A stretch of DNA of 64,000 nt from Calothrix sp. PCC 7103. GTDB lineage: Bacteria > Cyanobacteriota > Cyanobacteriia > Cyanobacteriales > Nostocaceae. The position numbers and the translations under genes are program-made. Location: contig NZ_KB217483.1 of assembly GCF_000331305.1 (NCBI RefSeq), positions 167,534-231,533 on the forward strand. The letters are read 5' to 3'. This document shows positions 16,070 through 26,400 of this stretch, piece by piece (positions within the stretch are counted from its first letter, which is position 1; every line of letters begins with the position of its first letter). The notes beneath the pieces are model-generated. The model worked only from the letters and a program-made list of their open reading frames with translations, searched no databases and was not told where the DNA came from.

Positions 16070-19000
16070 TTGATTTTTCTAATTGATTTGCCTGCGCTTT
16101 TTCAAGAGATTTTTGGAGTTTTTCCGCTAGCACCTTTACATAAGGTGGTTTGACCATATTTTGATGATTACCAGGTACCACATAAGTTTCTAGATTCTCC
16201 ACTAGTTCATTCCAGGTAGATTCAACGTCAGGAGCAGTTTCACTCGTTTTAAATAGAACAACTGAACCTGAATAATATTGAGGTTGGTAAATTTTACTGG
16301 CTTGAGCGTTGAGCTTGTAAATCTCCAGAAGATGGCAAGCATAAGCTAAATCAAAATCCTCTGATACTAAATTTGTCTGTTTAGCTTGTTCCACCAAGTA
16401 AATTAGCTGCTCCTCTGGTTCCAATTGCCGCAGTTGCTCTAAACAGATATCTAAATCTTCTCCAAGTAAGTCTACTAATAAAGCAGTATCGTCTTCTGGT
16501 TCTTGAGAAGTTCTAAAAAAAGGATAAGTATCTATTAGAGCCAGCAAAGCTATTTGTTCACCTTGCAGGGAAAGTTGTTGAGCCATTTCAAAAGCTACCA
16601 AACCGCCCAAAGACCAGCCAGAGAGAAAATAAGGACCATGAGGTTGAACAGCTTGTAACTCTTGGATATAGTGAGTTGCCATCTGTTCAATGCTAGTATG
16701 AGGTTGATTTTGGGGATTAAGACCAAAAGCTTGTAGTCCATATAATGGTTGTTCTGAGGATAGATAAGAAGCTAAATCCTGATAGCAAAGGACATTTCCC
16801 CCCACAGGGTGAATACAGAATAAAGGTGATTGATTGCCATTAGATTTAATGGGAACTAATGCTGACCAAGGTAAAGAATCTGCACAGGAATGGAGAATAT
16901 GTGCTAGTTGTTCGATGGTAGGATTTTGGAAAAGGGTCGCTAAAGGTAGATTTATCTGGAAATGTTGTTGAATCTGGGATATTAGGCGGACAGCCAGAAG
17001 GGAATGACCCCCAAGTTCAAAGAAGTTGTCTCGAACTCCCACTGGAGTGATATTAATAACGGATGACCAAATTTGAGAAAGTTGAAGTTCTATGGCTGTA
17101 CGTGGTGCGACGTATTCATGCTCTCGGCTAATTTCCCTATTAGCTGCTGCTAAGGCTTTGCGGTCTACTTTACCATTAGGTGTCAAAGGTAAGGTGTCTA
17201 AAGTAACAAAAGCACTAGGCACCATGTATTCGGGTAACTTTTGTCTAGTAAAATCACGTAATTCATGGGTAGTAATTAATTTACTATCGCTGACTACATA
17301 GGCTACTAAGCATTTGTTTCCTAGTGCATCTTCTGTAGCAATAACTATGGCTTGTTGGATTTGGGAGTGGGTGTTGAGGACAGATTCAATCTCCCCAAGT
17401 TCGATACGGAAGCCCCGCAGTTTCACTTGATAGTCAATTCGACCGAGATACTCAATATCACCCGATGGCAAATATCGAGCCAAATCGCCTGTTTTGTAAA
17501 GGCGTTCGGATTGGGAACTTGAGAAGAGATTAGATATAAATTTTTCTTGCGTTAGTTCTGGGCGATTGAGGTAACCTCTGGCTAAACCATCACCTCCAAT
17601 ATACAATTCTCCGCATACGCCTATGGGTGCTGGTTGTAAGCGTGAGTCTAAAATATATATTTGGGTGTTGGCGATTGGACGACCAATGGGAACTACGTTT
17701 AAATTTTCTTGGGATTGACATTGCCAAAAAGTTACATCAATTGCTGCTTCTGTTGGTCCATAAAGATTATACAATTCACATTCGAGTTTGGAGAAGAAGT
17801 ATTGAGTCAGTTCTTTGGATAGTGCTTCTCCACTACAGAATACTCGCTTCAAGCAATTACAATTTTCTAAATTAGGTGCTTGCAGAAAAACTTGCAGCAT
17901 TGATGGGACAAAATGTATTGTCGTAATTTGCTGTTGAAGAATTAAATTAACTAAATAATTAGTATCTTTGTGTGCTTCTGGTTGAGCAACTACAATCCTA
18001 GCTCCAGTTAGTAACGGCCAGAAAAACTCCCAAACTGAAACATCAAAACTGAAAGGGGTTTTTTGCAAAACATGATCGCTACTGGTTAATTGGTAAGTTT
18101 CTTGCATCCACAACAAACGATTACGAATTCCCTGGTGCGTATTCATTGCTCCCTTGGGAACACCAGTAGAACCGGAAGTGTAAATCACATAAGCCAAATT
18201 ATCCGAACAAACCCCAACATAGAGATTAGCTTGACTATGTTGCTCAATCACCTGCCAATCTATATCCAAACAAACTACCGTTGCTTGGTCTTTTGGCAAT
18301 AGTGACAACAAAGACTCTTGGGTCAATAATACAGACACAGCAGAATCTGCCAACATATAACTTAAGCGTTCTTTTGGATAGCTGGGGTCAAGAGGTACGT
18401 AGGCGCCACCAGCTTTGAGTATCGCCAACAGTCCTACCACCATCTCAATAGAACGCTCAATACAAATACCTACCAATACTTCTGGTTTGACTCCCAATGT
18501 TTTCAGATGATGTGCTAGTTGGTTGGCTCTGGTATTTAATTGTTGGTAGGTTAATTGTTCGCCTTCAAATACCACAGCCACAGCTAATGGTGTTTTTTCG
18601 ACTTGTTGCTCAAATAAGTGATGGATACATTTATCTTGGGGATATTTAGTTGCAGTGTTATTCCATTCCACCAATAATTGATGACGTTCGGCTTCACTCA
18701 ACAGGGGCAATTGAGCCACACAAACTTGAGGATTAGAGACAATCGCTTTACACAGGTTATGGAAATGAGCAGCCATACGCTCAATCGTTGAGGCATCAAA
18801 CAAGTCAGTATTATATTCCCATGACCCCAGCAATCCCTGGTCAGTTTCCATAATTGAAAGTGTTAAATCAAACTTCGCGATAGTGCTTTGTTGATTTAAC
18901 TCATGCCAGTTACAACCAGGTAGTTCCAATTCACCTGTCGGTACATTTTGCAACACAAACATCACCTGGAATAGGGGTGAATGACTCAAAGAACGTTGTG

Positions 19001-22000
19001 GTTGCAATGCTTCTACAACTTGCTCAAAAGGTACATCCTGATGTTCATAGGCTTTGAGTGTGGTTTCTCTAACTTGTACTAGCAACTCAAGAAAGCTGAG
19101 ATTATCTTCAAAACGGCTTCTTAACACCAAGGTATTCACAAAAAAGCCAATCAATGGTTCGATTTCACTGCGGTTGCGATTGGCTATCGGTGAACCAATT
19201 AAAATATCTGATTGACCACTGTAGCGATATAGTAAAGTCGCAAACGCCGCCTGCAAGGTCATAAATAAAGTAGTACCCTGATTGCGAGACAGGGTTTGCA
19301 GCTTTTGAGTTAAATCAGTATCGATACTTAAACTGTAAGTCGTACCCAGGTAAGTTTGTATATTGGGACGAGTCCGGTCTGTAGGTAATTGTAATAATTC
19401 TGGCGCCCCCTCTAACTGCGAAACCCAGTAATTAAGTTGAGTTTCTAATACCTCCCCACTCAACGCTTGTCTCTGCCAAATTGCAAAGTCGGCATATTGG
19501 ATTGATAATTCTCCTAAACGCGATGGTTCTCCTGCACTAAAAGCTCGATATAAAGTCGATAGCTCTTGGACAAATATCCCCGTTGACCAACCATCAGAGA
19601 CAATGTGGTGCATCGTTAATAATAATACATATTCTTGCGTATCTAACTGCAATAAACTACACCTAATTAATGGTGCAGTCTCTAAGTCAAACGGGGTAAT
19701 TGCTTCAAGTTGTACTTGTTGATGTAGTACTGTTTCCTTTTGTGTTGCTTCTAGTTGCTGCAAGTCCACCAAATTAATGTTTGTGCTGGTTGCTGCTTGC
19801 GGGTGAATTACCTGTATTGGTGTGCCATTGAGATTTTGGAAACTGGTGCGTAGTACTTCGTGGCGCCGTACTATTTCTGATAATGCTTGTTGCAAGGCAT
19901 TAATATCCAAGTTACCAGCGATACGTATTCCCCCTGAAATATTGTAAGTGGCACTCAAACCTTCTAGTTGGTTGAGGAACCACAGTCTTTCTTGTGCAAA
20001 AGATAAAGGTAATTGTTCGCTATTAGTTCTTGGTTGAATCGGGGGAAGGCTTAATTTTCTATCATTCGTGCGTAACTGGGTTAATAAGCGTTCGAGTTGA
20101 GCGACAGTGGGAAATTCAAAAACTTTACGTAATTCAATTTCAACTTCAAAGGCAACTCGAAGTCGGGAAATTAATTGCGTTGCTAGTAGCGAATGCCCTC
20201 CCAAACTAAAGAAGTTGTCATGAATTCCGACATTTTGCACACCGAGAACAGAAGCGAAAATATTGGTAACTAACTCTTCAGTTTCTGTGTGTGGTGCTAC
20301 GTATTCCTGTTCTCTGCTAATTTTCCCACTAGGCAATGGTAGGGCTTTCCTATCTACTTTGCCGTTAGGTGTCAAAGGTAAGGTGTTTAAAGTCACAAAA
20401 GCATTAGGTACCATGTATTCGGGTAGCTTTGAAAAGAGAAATTCGTGTAGTTGGTTGCTAGTGATTGTTTCATCCTTACTGACTATATAGGCTACTAAGC
20501 ATTTGTTTCCAACTGTATCTTCTGTGGCGATAACTATAGCTTGTTGGATGTGGGGATGAGTTTGCAGAACTGATTCAATTTCCCCCAGTTCGATGCGGAA
20601 ACCCCTCACCTTGGCTTGATTATCGATACGACCGAGATATTCGATATTCCCATCACTTAAGTAGCGAACTAAGTCTCCTGTTTTATATAGGCGATTTGAT
20701 TTTAAATTATCGAACGGGTTTTTGATGAATTTTGAGGTGGTAAGTTCTGGACGATTAAGGTAACCTCGGGCTAACCCATCACCACTTATATATAATTCAC
20801 CTTTAACACCTATGGGCACTGGTTGTAAATGACGGTCTAGGATAAAAATATGCGTGTTAGGAAACGGTCGTCCAATGGGGGCTAGTCCATCAACAAGCTT
20901 GATTACACGAGTACTTTCAAAATAAGTGCTGTCAATGGTAGCTTCACTTACACCGTAGGAATTATAAAAGCGAGTACTAGGATCGCAAAAACTCTGAAAT
21001 TTCTCATACTCATCAGCATATAAGCTATCTGAACCAACTATTAGCAACCGCATAAACTGAAGATTTTGCTTAGTTCTGCCCAGATATTCAACCAAATTCC
21101 TCAAAACTGCTGGAACAAACTCCGCACTATCGACCTTTTCATGTAGCATCAGTTTATACAGCTTTTCAGGTTCCAAAAGCAACTCTCGTGGGCATAATAC
21201 TAATTTGCCACCAGAACAAAGCGCACGAATCAAATCCCCAGAAAAGACATCAAAGGAGAAACTAGCCATTTGCAGATGGCTGGTACTTTTTGAACCCAGA
21301 TGGTATATTGCTTCCCAACTATAATATGCGCTTACTAAGCTTTGATGAGCAATCAGTACCCCTTTAGGCTGGCCAGTAGAACCAGAAGTGTAGATAACAT
21401 AAGCCAAATTATCCGAACAAACCCCAACATAGAGATTAGCTTGACTATGTTGCTCAATCCCCTGCCAATCTATATCCAAACAAACAACCGTTGCTTGGTG
21501 TTTTGGTAATAATGACAACAAAGACTCTTGGGTCAATAATACAGACACAGCAGAATCTGCCAACATGTAACTCAAGCGTTCTTGAGGATATTTTGGGTCT
21601 ATTGGCACATAAGCGCCACCAGCTTTAAGTATTGCCAACAGTCCTACCACCATCTCAATAGAACGCTCAATACAAATACCCACCAATACTTCTGGTTTAA
21701 CTCCCAATGTTTTCAGATGATGTGCTAGTTGGTTGGCTCTGGTGTTTAATTGTTGGTAGGTTAATTGTTCGCCTTCAAATACCACAGCCACAGCATTGGG
21801 TGTTTTTTCGACTTGTTGCTCAAACAAGTGATGGATACATTTATCTTGGGGATATTCAGTTGCAGTGTTATTCCATTCCACCAATAATTGATGACGTTCG
21901 GCTTCACTCAACAGGGGTAATTGAGCCACACAAACTTGAGGATTAGAGACAATCGCTTTACACAGGTTATGGAAATGAGCAGCCATACGCTCAATCGTTG

Positions 22001-23447
22001 AGGCATCAAACAAGTCAGTATTATATTCCCATGACCCCAGCAATCCCTGGTCAGTTTCCATAATTGAAAGTGTTAAATCAAACTTCGCGATAGTGCTTTG
22101 TTGATTTAACTCACGCCAGTTACAACCAGGTAGTTCTAATTCACCTGTCAGTGCATTTTGCAAATCAAACATCACCTGGAACAGGGGTGAATGGCTCAAA
22201 GAACGTTGTGGTTGCAATGCTTCTACTACTCGTTCAAAAGGCACATCCTGATGCTCATAAGCTTTGAGTGTAGTTTCTTTAACTTGTACAAGTAACTCCT
22301 TGAAACTAGGATTGTCTTCAAAACGTGTTCTCAAAACCAAGTTATTCAAAAAAAAGCCAATTAAAGGCTCAATCTCATTGCGGTTACGATTCGCAATTGG
22401 GGAACCAATTAAAATGTCTGTTTCACCACTGTAGCGATATAGCAAAGTTGCAAATGCCGCGTAAAGCGTCATAAATAATGTAGTACCCGACTGACGAGAA
22501 AGGATTTGCAACTTCTGGGTTAAATCTGTATTTAAACTAAAACCAGTACTGCGACCTTGATAAGTTTGTACACTGGGACGAGGACGGTCAGTTGGTAGCT
22601 GTAATAATTCTGGCGCACCATTCAATTGCTGCTTCCAGTAATTGAGTTGAGTTTCTAATACTTTGCCTGCCAAATATTGTCTTTGCCAGACTGCAAAATC
22701 GGCATATTGAATAGGTAATTCTGTTAAGGGGGATGCTTTTCCAAGTGTAAAAGCCTGATATAAGCTAGATATTTCTTTTGTTAATATCCCCATTGACCAG
22801 CCATCAGAAACAATGTGGTGCATTGTTAATAATAATACATATTCTTCTGGCGATAAGTGCAGCAAACTACATCTAATTAATGGCACCTTCTCCAACTTAA
22901 AGGGAGTAGCTGCTTCCTGAGTTGCTAACTGAATAACTATGTTTTGGCGTTCTTGCTGTGAATGTTTTTGTAAGTCTACCAGATTTATCTTGATGGTAGC
23001 TTTTGGATGAATTACTTGTATTGGTTTACCCTCTTGTGTTTGGAAGCTAGTACGTAGTACTTCGTGGCGACATACTATTTCTGATAATGCCCTTTCAAGA
23101 GTTAATACATTTAATCTCCCAATAATTCGTAAACCACCACACTCAATATAAGGAGCATTTGAATCTTCAAGTTGGTTCATGAACCACAGTCTTTCTTGAC
23201 TAAAAGATAGGGGCAAATTTTTGTCTCTGGGAAAAGGTTTAATTGGCGGAAGATTAGAATTATAAGCCTGACTTACTTTTTGCAAAAATTTAATAATTTC
23301 TGCTTTTCGTTCAGCTATTTCTTGACGTAGTGTAGGTGTTAGCACTCCTTGGGGAGCATCGCATAATAGTTTTTCTCCATCAGTTGAAATTTCAATACTT
23401 TGATTTTGGAGAAAGGATATAAACTCAATTAAACTGGTAGTTTTCAT
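16062..23447 (-). CDS. Two-module NRPS: docking-C-A-PCP-C-A-PCP-TE
   Basis: 2461 residues. Order (rough): TubC-type docking domain 1-60; C1 about 70-500 with MHHIVSDGWS at 209-218; A1 about 530-1020; PCP1 about 1060-1130 (DNFFSLGGHSLL); C2 about 1150-1580; A2 about 1600-2090; PCP2 about 2100-2170 (DNFFELGGHSLL); thioesterase about 2190-2450 with GWSLGG. Reading the ten specificity positions by eye, A1 gives D-V-G-E-L-V-S-I-D-K, close to ornithine/lysine codes. A2 gives D-V-W-H-F-S-L-I-D-K, the serine code. There is no epimerase, so L residues are expected. It is 15 bases downstream of the thiazole NRPS. Tracts at the two C/A boundaries are almost identical in DNA. Confidence 0.9.
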   Translation of the reverse strand: MKTTSLIEFISFLQNQSIEISTDGEKLLCDAPQGVLTPTLRQEIAERKAEIIKFLQKVSQAYNSNLPPIKPFPRDKNLPLSFSQERLWFMNQLEDSNAPYIECGGLRIIGRLNVLTLERALSEIVCRHEVLRTSFQTQEGKPIQVIHPKATIKINLVDLQKHSQQERQNIVIQLATQEAATPFKLEKVPLIRCSLLHLSPEEYVLLLTMHHIVSDGWSMGILTKEISSLYQAFTLGKASPLTELPIQYADFAVWQRQYLAGKVLETQLNYWKQQLNGAPELLQLPTDRPRPSVQTYQGRSTGFSLNTDLTQKLQILSRQSGTTLFMTLYAAFATLLYRYSGETDILIGSPIANRNRNEIEPLIGFFLNNLVLRTRFEDNPSFKELLVQVKETTLKAYEHQDVPFERVVEALQPQRSLSHSPLFQVMFDLQNALTGELELPGCNWRELNQQSTIAKFDLTLSIMETDQGLLGSWEYNTDLFDASTIERMAAHFHNLCKAIVSNPQVCVAQLPLLSEAERHQLLVEWNNTATEYPQDKCIHHLFEQQVEKTPNAVAVVFEGEQLTYQQLNTRANQLAHHLKTLGVKPEVLVGICIERSIEMVVGLLAILKAGGAYVPIDPKYPQERLSYMLADSAVSVLLTQESLLSLLPKHQATVVCLDIDWQGIEQHSQANLYVGVCSDNLAYVIYTSGSTGQPKGVLIAHQSLVSAYYSWEAIYHLGSKSTSHLQMASFSFDVFSGDLIRALCSGGKLVLCPRELLLEPEKLYKLMLHEKVDSAEFVPAVLRNLVEYLGRTKQNLQFMRLLIVGSDSLYADEYEKFQSFCDPSTRFYNSYGVSEATIDSTYFESTRVIKLVDGLAPIGRPFPNTHIFILDRHLQPVPIGVKGELYISGDGLARGYLNRPELTTSKFIKNPFDNLKSNRLYKTGDLVRYLSDGNIEYLGRIDNQAKVRGFRIELGEIESVLQTHPHIQQAIVIATEDTVGNKCLVAYIVSKDETITSNQLHEFLFSKLPEYMVPNAFVTLNTLPLTPNGKVDRKALPLPSGKISREQEYVAPHTETEELVTNIFASVLGVQNVGIHDNFFSLGGHSLLATQLISRLRVAFEVEIELRKVFEFPTVAQLERLLTQLRTNDRKLSLPPIQPRTNSEQLPLSFAQERLWFLNQLEGLSATYNISGGIRIAGNLDINALQQALSEIVRRHEVLRTSFQNLNGTPIQVIHPQAATSTNINLVDLQQLEATQKETVLHQQVQLEAITPFDLETAPLIRCSLLQLDTQEYVLLLTMHHIVSDGWSTGIFVQELSTLYRAFSAGEPSRLGELSIQYADFAIWQRQALSGEVLETQLNYWVSQLEGAPELLQLPTDRTRPNIQTYLGTTYSLSIDTDLTQKLQTLSRNQGTTLFMTLQAAFATLLYRYSGQSDILIGSPIANRNRSEIEPLIGFFVNTLVLRSRFEDNLSFLELLVQVRETTLKAYEHQDVPFEQVVEALQPQRSLSHSPLFQVMFVLQNVPTGELELPGCNWHELNQQSTIAKFDLTLSIMETDQGLLGSWEYNTDLFDASTIERMAAHFHNLCKAIVSNPQVCVAQLPLLSEAERHQLLVEWNNTATKYPQDKCIHHLFEQQVEKTPLAVAVVFEGEQLTYQQLNTRANQLAHHLKTLGVKPEVLVGICIERSIEMVVGLLAILKAGGAYVPLDPSYPKERLSYMLADSAVSVLLTQESLLSLLPKDQATVVCLDIDWQVIEQHSQANLYVGVCSDNLAYVIYTSGSTGVPKGAMNTHQGIRNRLLWMQETYQLTSSDHVLQKTPFSFDVSVWEFFWPLLTGARIVVAQPEAHKDTNYLVNLILQQQITTIHFVPSMLQVFLQAPNLENCNCLKRVFCSGEALSKELTQYFFSKLECELYNLYGPTEAAIDVTFWQCQSQENLNVVPIGRPIANTQIYILDSRLQPAPIGVCGELYIGGDGLARGYLNRPELTQEKFISNLFSSSQSERLYKTGDLARYLPSGDIEYLGRIDYQVKLRGFRIELGEIESVLNTHSQIQQAIVIATEDALGNKCLVAYVVSDSKLITTHELRDFTRQKLPEYMVPSAFVTLDTLPLTPNGKVDRKALAAANREISREHEYVAPRTAIELQLSQIWSSVINITPVGVRDNFFELGGHSLLAVRLISQIQQHFQINLPLATLFQNPTIEQLAHILHSCADSLPWSALVPIKSNGNQSPLFCIHPVGGNVLCYQDLASYLSSEQPLYGLQAFGLNPQNQPHTSIEQMATHYIQELQAVQPHGPYFLSGWSLGGLVAFEMAQQLSLQGEQIALLALIDTYPFFRTSQEPEDDTALLVDLLGEDLDICLEQLRQLEPEEQLIYLVEQAKQTNLVSEDFDLAYACHLLEIYKLNAQASKIYQPQYYSGSVVLFKTSETAPDVESTWNELVENLETYVVPGNHQNMVKPPYVKVLAEKLQKSLEKAQANQLEKSNA

Positions 23448-23462
23448 TATTAAATTATCCTT

Positions 23463-26400
23463 TTAAATTTCTACTCTTTCTTTATTGAATTTTGAAGTTT
23501 CTGAAGTTTTTGAGGCTTTATGAGCAACTTCTAAGTATTCAACGATATTTCTGACTGTAGGTGCTTCAAATAAATATTGTAGCGGAAATTCAAACTTCCA
23601 TATTTCTCGAATTCTAGAAATAACTTGAGTTGCCCTTAGAGAGTCTCCTCCCAAGCTAAAGAAGTTGTCATCAATACCAACTTGAGTAACCCCAAGAAGT
23701 TCACTCCATATCTGAGCTAACTGTTCTTCACTTGGGGTACGGGGTGCTACATAAATAATTTCTGATTGGGATTTAGTACTATTAGGCACAGGTAGCGCTT
23801 TGCGGTCTAGTTTACCATTAGCTGTTAATGGTAATGTGTTTAAAATGACGTATTCAGACGGCACCATGTAAGCAGGTAATTTCTGTTTTAAATATTCATG
23901 CATCAAAGATGAAATTGACTTATAAGCTCCACTAACTTGAGTTGAGGATACCTGTTTTGTTTGAGCTAAATTGATTTTTCCTCCAACAAAGCTGTAAAGT
24001 AGAATCTGATTTGATTCCAACTCAAATTTATCTTGTATGCGAGCAAATTCCAAACTGCCAAGCGGACAGAGACCAATTTCAAATTTATAGGAATTTTCCA
24101 TCAATAATTGACCAATATGTCCAGCTTCCAAAAAACAAAAGTCTCTTGCCATTTCTCCATACATCGGAGCAATTGCACTAATTTTACCAATCAAGAATAA
24201 ACTAAAACCTGATTGCTCAAAAATTGATTTATTTACACCATAAATATCTGGGTCAATTTCGCCAAACTCCGACACCAATATTAAATGGTGTTGCTGCGGC
24301 TCATAATAATAAATGCCCGGTGACAATCCGCAAACTGCATTGGGTTTAATCAACAAATAAACCTGCACAGGATAAAGGTTTCCCGCAGACGGATAACGAT
24401 ATTTAGATAAAGAAAAATCATCAAAATTTTTCTGCAATAAGCAGCTTAAAAACTCGCTAAAATATTCTAAGAGAATTGGTTCATTTAAAAATGGGCAATA
24501 ACTTTTGCGTTGTAAATAAGCTTGATTTTTAACTTCGTCAATCGAAGCTAATGGTAAATCAATCGTCACTGCTTGTGAAGAAAACTGCCGTAATCCCGGT
24601 TGCTTGAGTTTGAACTCGGTACGCTCTATGGGATTGAGTAGCACTCCTGATAATTGTTCGGGTGCAGAAGCTTCTGATGAGTTAATTAAATTATTTCCAG
24701 TTTCTTGCTGGGGAACAACATAAGCTACAAGTTGATTATGATGAGAAGTAACCACCGCTTCTTTGAGTGCAGGATGTTGTTTCAATGCAGCTTCTATTTC
24801 TCCCAACTCAATACGGAAACCATTAATTTTTACCTGAAAATCTGACCTTCCCAAAAATTCAATATTGCCATCAGGTAAGTACCGTCCTAAATCACCAGTT
24901 TTATATAGTCTTTCTCCAGTAAAGGGATGAGTAATAAAACTGTTATTGGTTTTTTCTTCATCTTGCCAATATCCTTTAGCTAATCCAAGACCCCCAATAT
25001 AAAGCTCTCCACTTACCCAAGTTGGAGTTGTTTGCATCGATTGGTTGAGAACATAAAAACGTTGATTATCTAAAGGTTTACCGTAAGGAATACTCTGACA
25101 ATTTAATTCAACTTTATCAATCGGGTAAAAAATCGACCAAATCGAAGCTTCGGTAGCTCCTCCCAAACTAACAACTTGTATATTTGAGTACAGTGATTTA
25201 ACTTTTTCGGGTAGGTCAACGGGTAACCAATCACCACTGAGTAACGCTAATCGTAAATCACCAACCTGTCTATCTGCTTTTGTTGAAAAATGTTCAACTA
25301 GCATTTGCATCAAACCAGGAACCGTATTCCAAATTGTTATTTGATGGGCATTAATTAATTCTAACCAGTGGGCGGGGTCTTTGATTCTACACTGTTGTGG
25401 TTCGGGAATTACTATGGCACCACCAGCAGCTAAAATACCAAAAATATCGTAAACAGATAAGTCAAATTCCAGTGCTGATAGCGCTAATACTCGGTCATTA
25501 GCCCTGACCCCAAAGCGTTTGTTAATATCTAAAATTGTGTTAACTGCTCCCTTGTGGTCAATCATTACACCCTTGGGACTACCCGTAGAACCGGAAGTAT
25601 AAATTACGTAAGCTAAATCATCGGGGCTTTGTACAGTTTCAATCAGGTTTAACTCTGCTGCTTGTAAATCTTCTTGGCTAACATGTAAACATTCAATACC
25701 CGACGGTAAAGATAAGTTTTGTTCGAGTTGTACCTGGGTGACAACCAACTTTACTCTTCCTTGTTCGAGCAAATACCGTTGCCGTTCTTGGGGAAAATCA
25801 GGTGAAATTGGAAGGTATGCGGCTCCTGACATTAAGATTGCCAAGACTGCTACTATTTGCTCCCAACCTTTCTCCATAATTACGGCTACTAAAGTGTTGG
25901 GAGTTGCACCCCGAAGTCGCAATTGCCGCCCTAAACTATTTGCGAGTTGATGTAATTGCTCGTAGGTGAGAGTTTGGTGGGGCGTAATTACCGCAGTTTG
26001 TTGAGAACGCACTGCTACTTGCTTGTAAAACAAACCTTGTAAAGTTTCCTGGTCAACGGCAGTATCAGTATCGTTAACTGCGACAATGGAAGTTAGCTGC
26101 TCTTGTGGTAATAGTTGGGGATGAGTTTCTGACCAAGCTGAATCTGTGTTGGCTAGTTGTTTTAACCAATTACAATAGCTGGCAAACATATCTTCAATTA
26201 GACCGGGTGGAAACAAATGTTCTACCACATCCCAATTAAATACTAATGCTCCATCTGACTCAGATATTTGATGGTCTAACCAAACTTGTGGAGTTTGGCT
26301 GATTCCGTAAACGACCTCTCCTAACTGACTTGATGATGTGTCCTCTCTCAAGGAGTTAAGCCCCAATGTACTAGTAAAAACTACACCCATTAGTTGCGTA

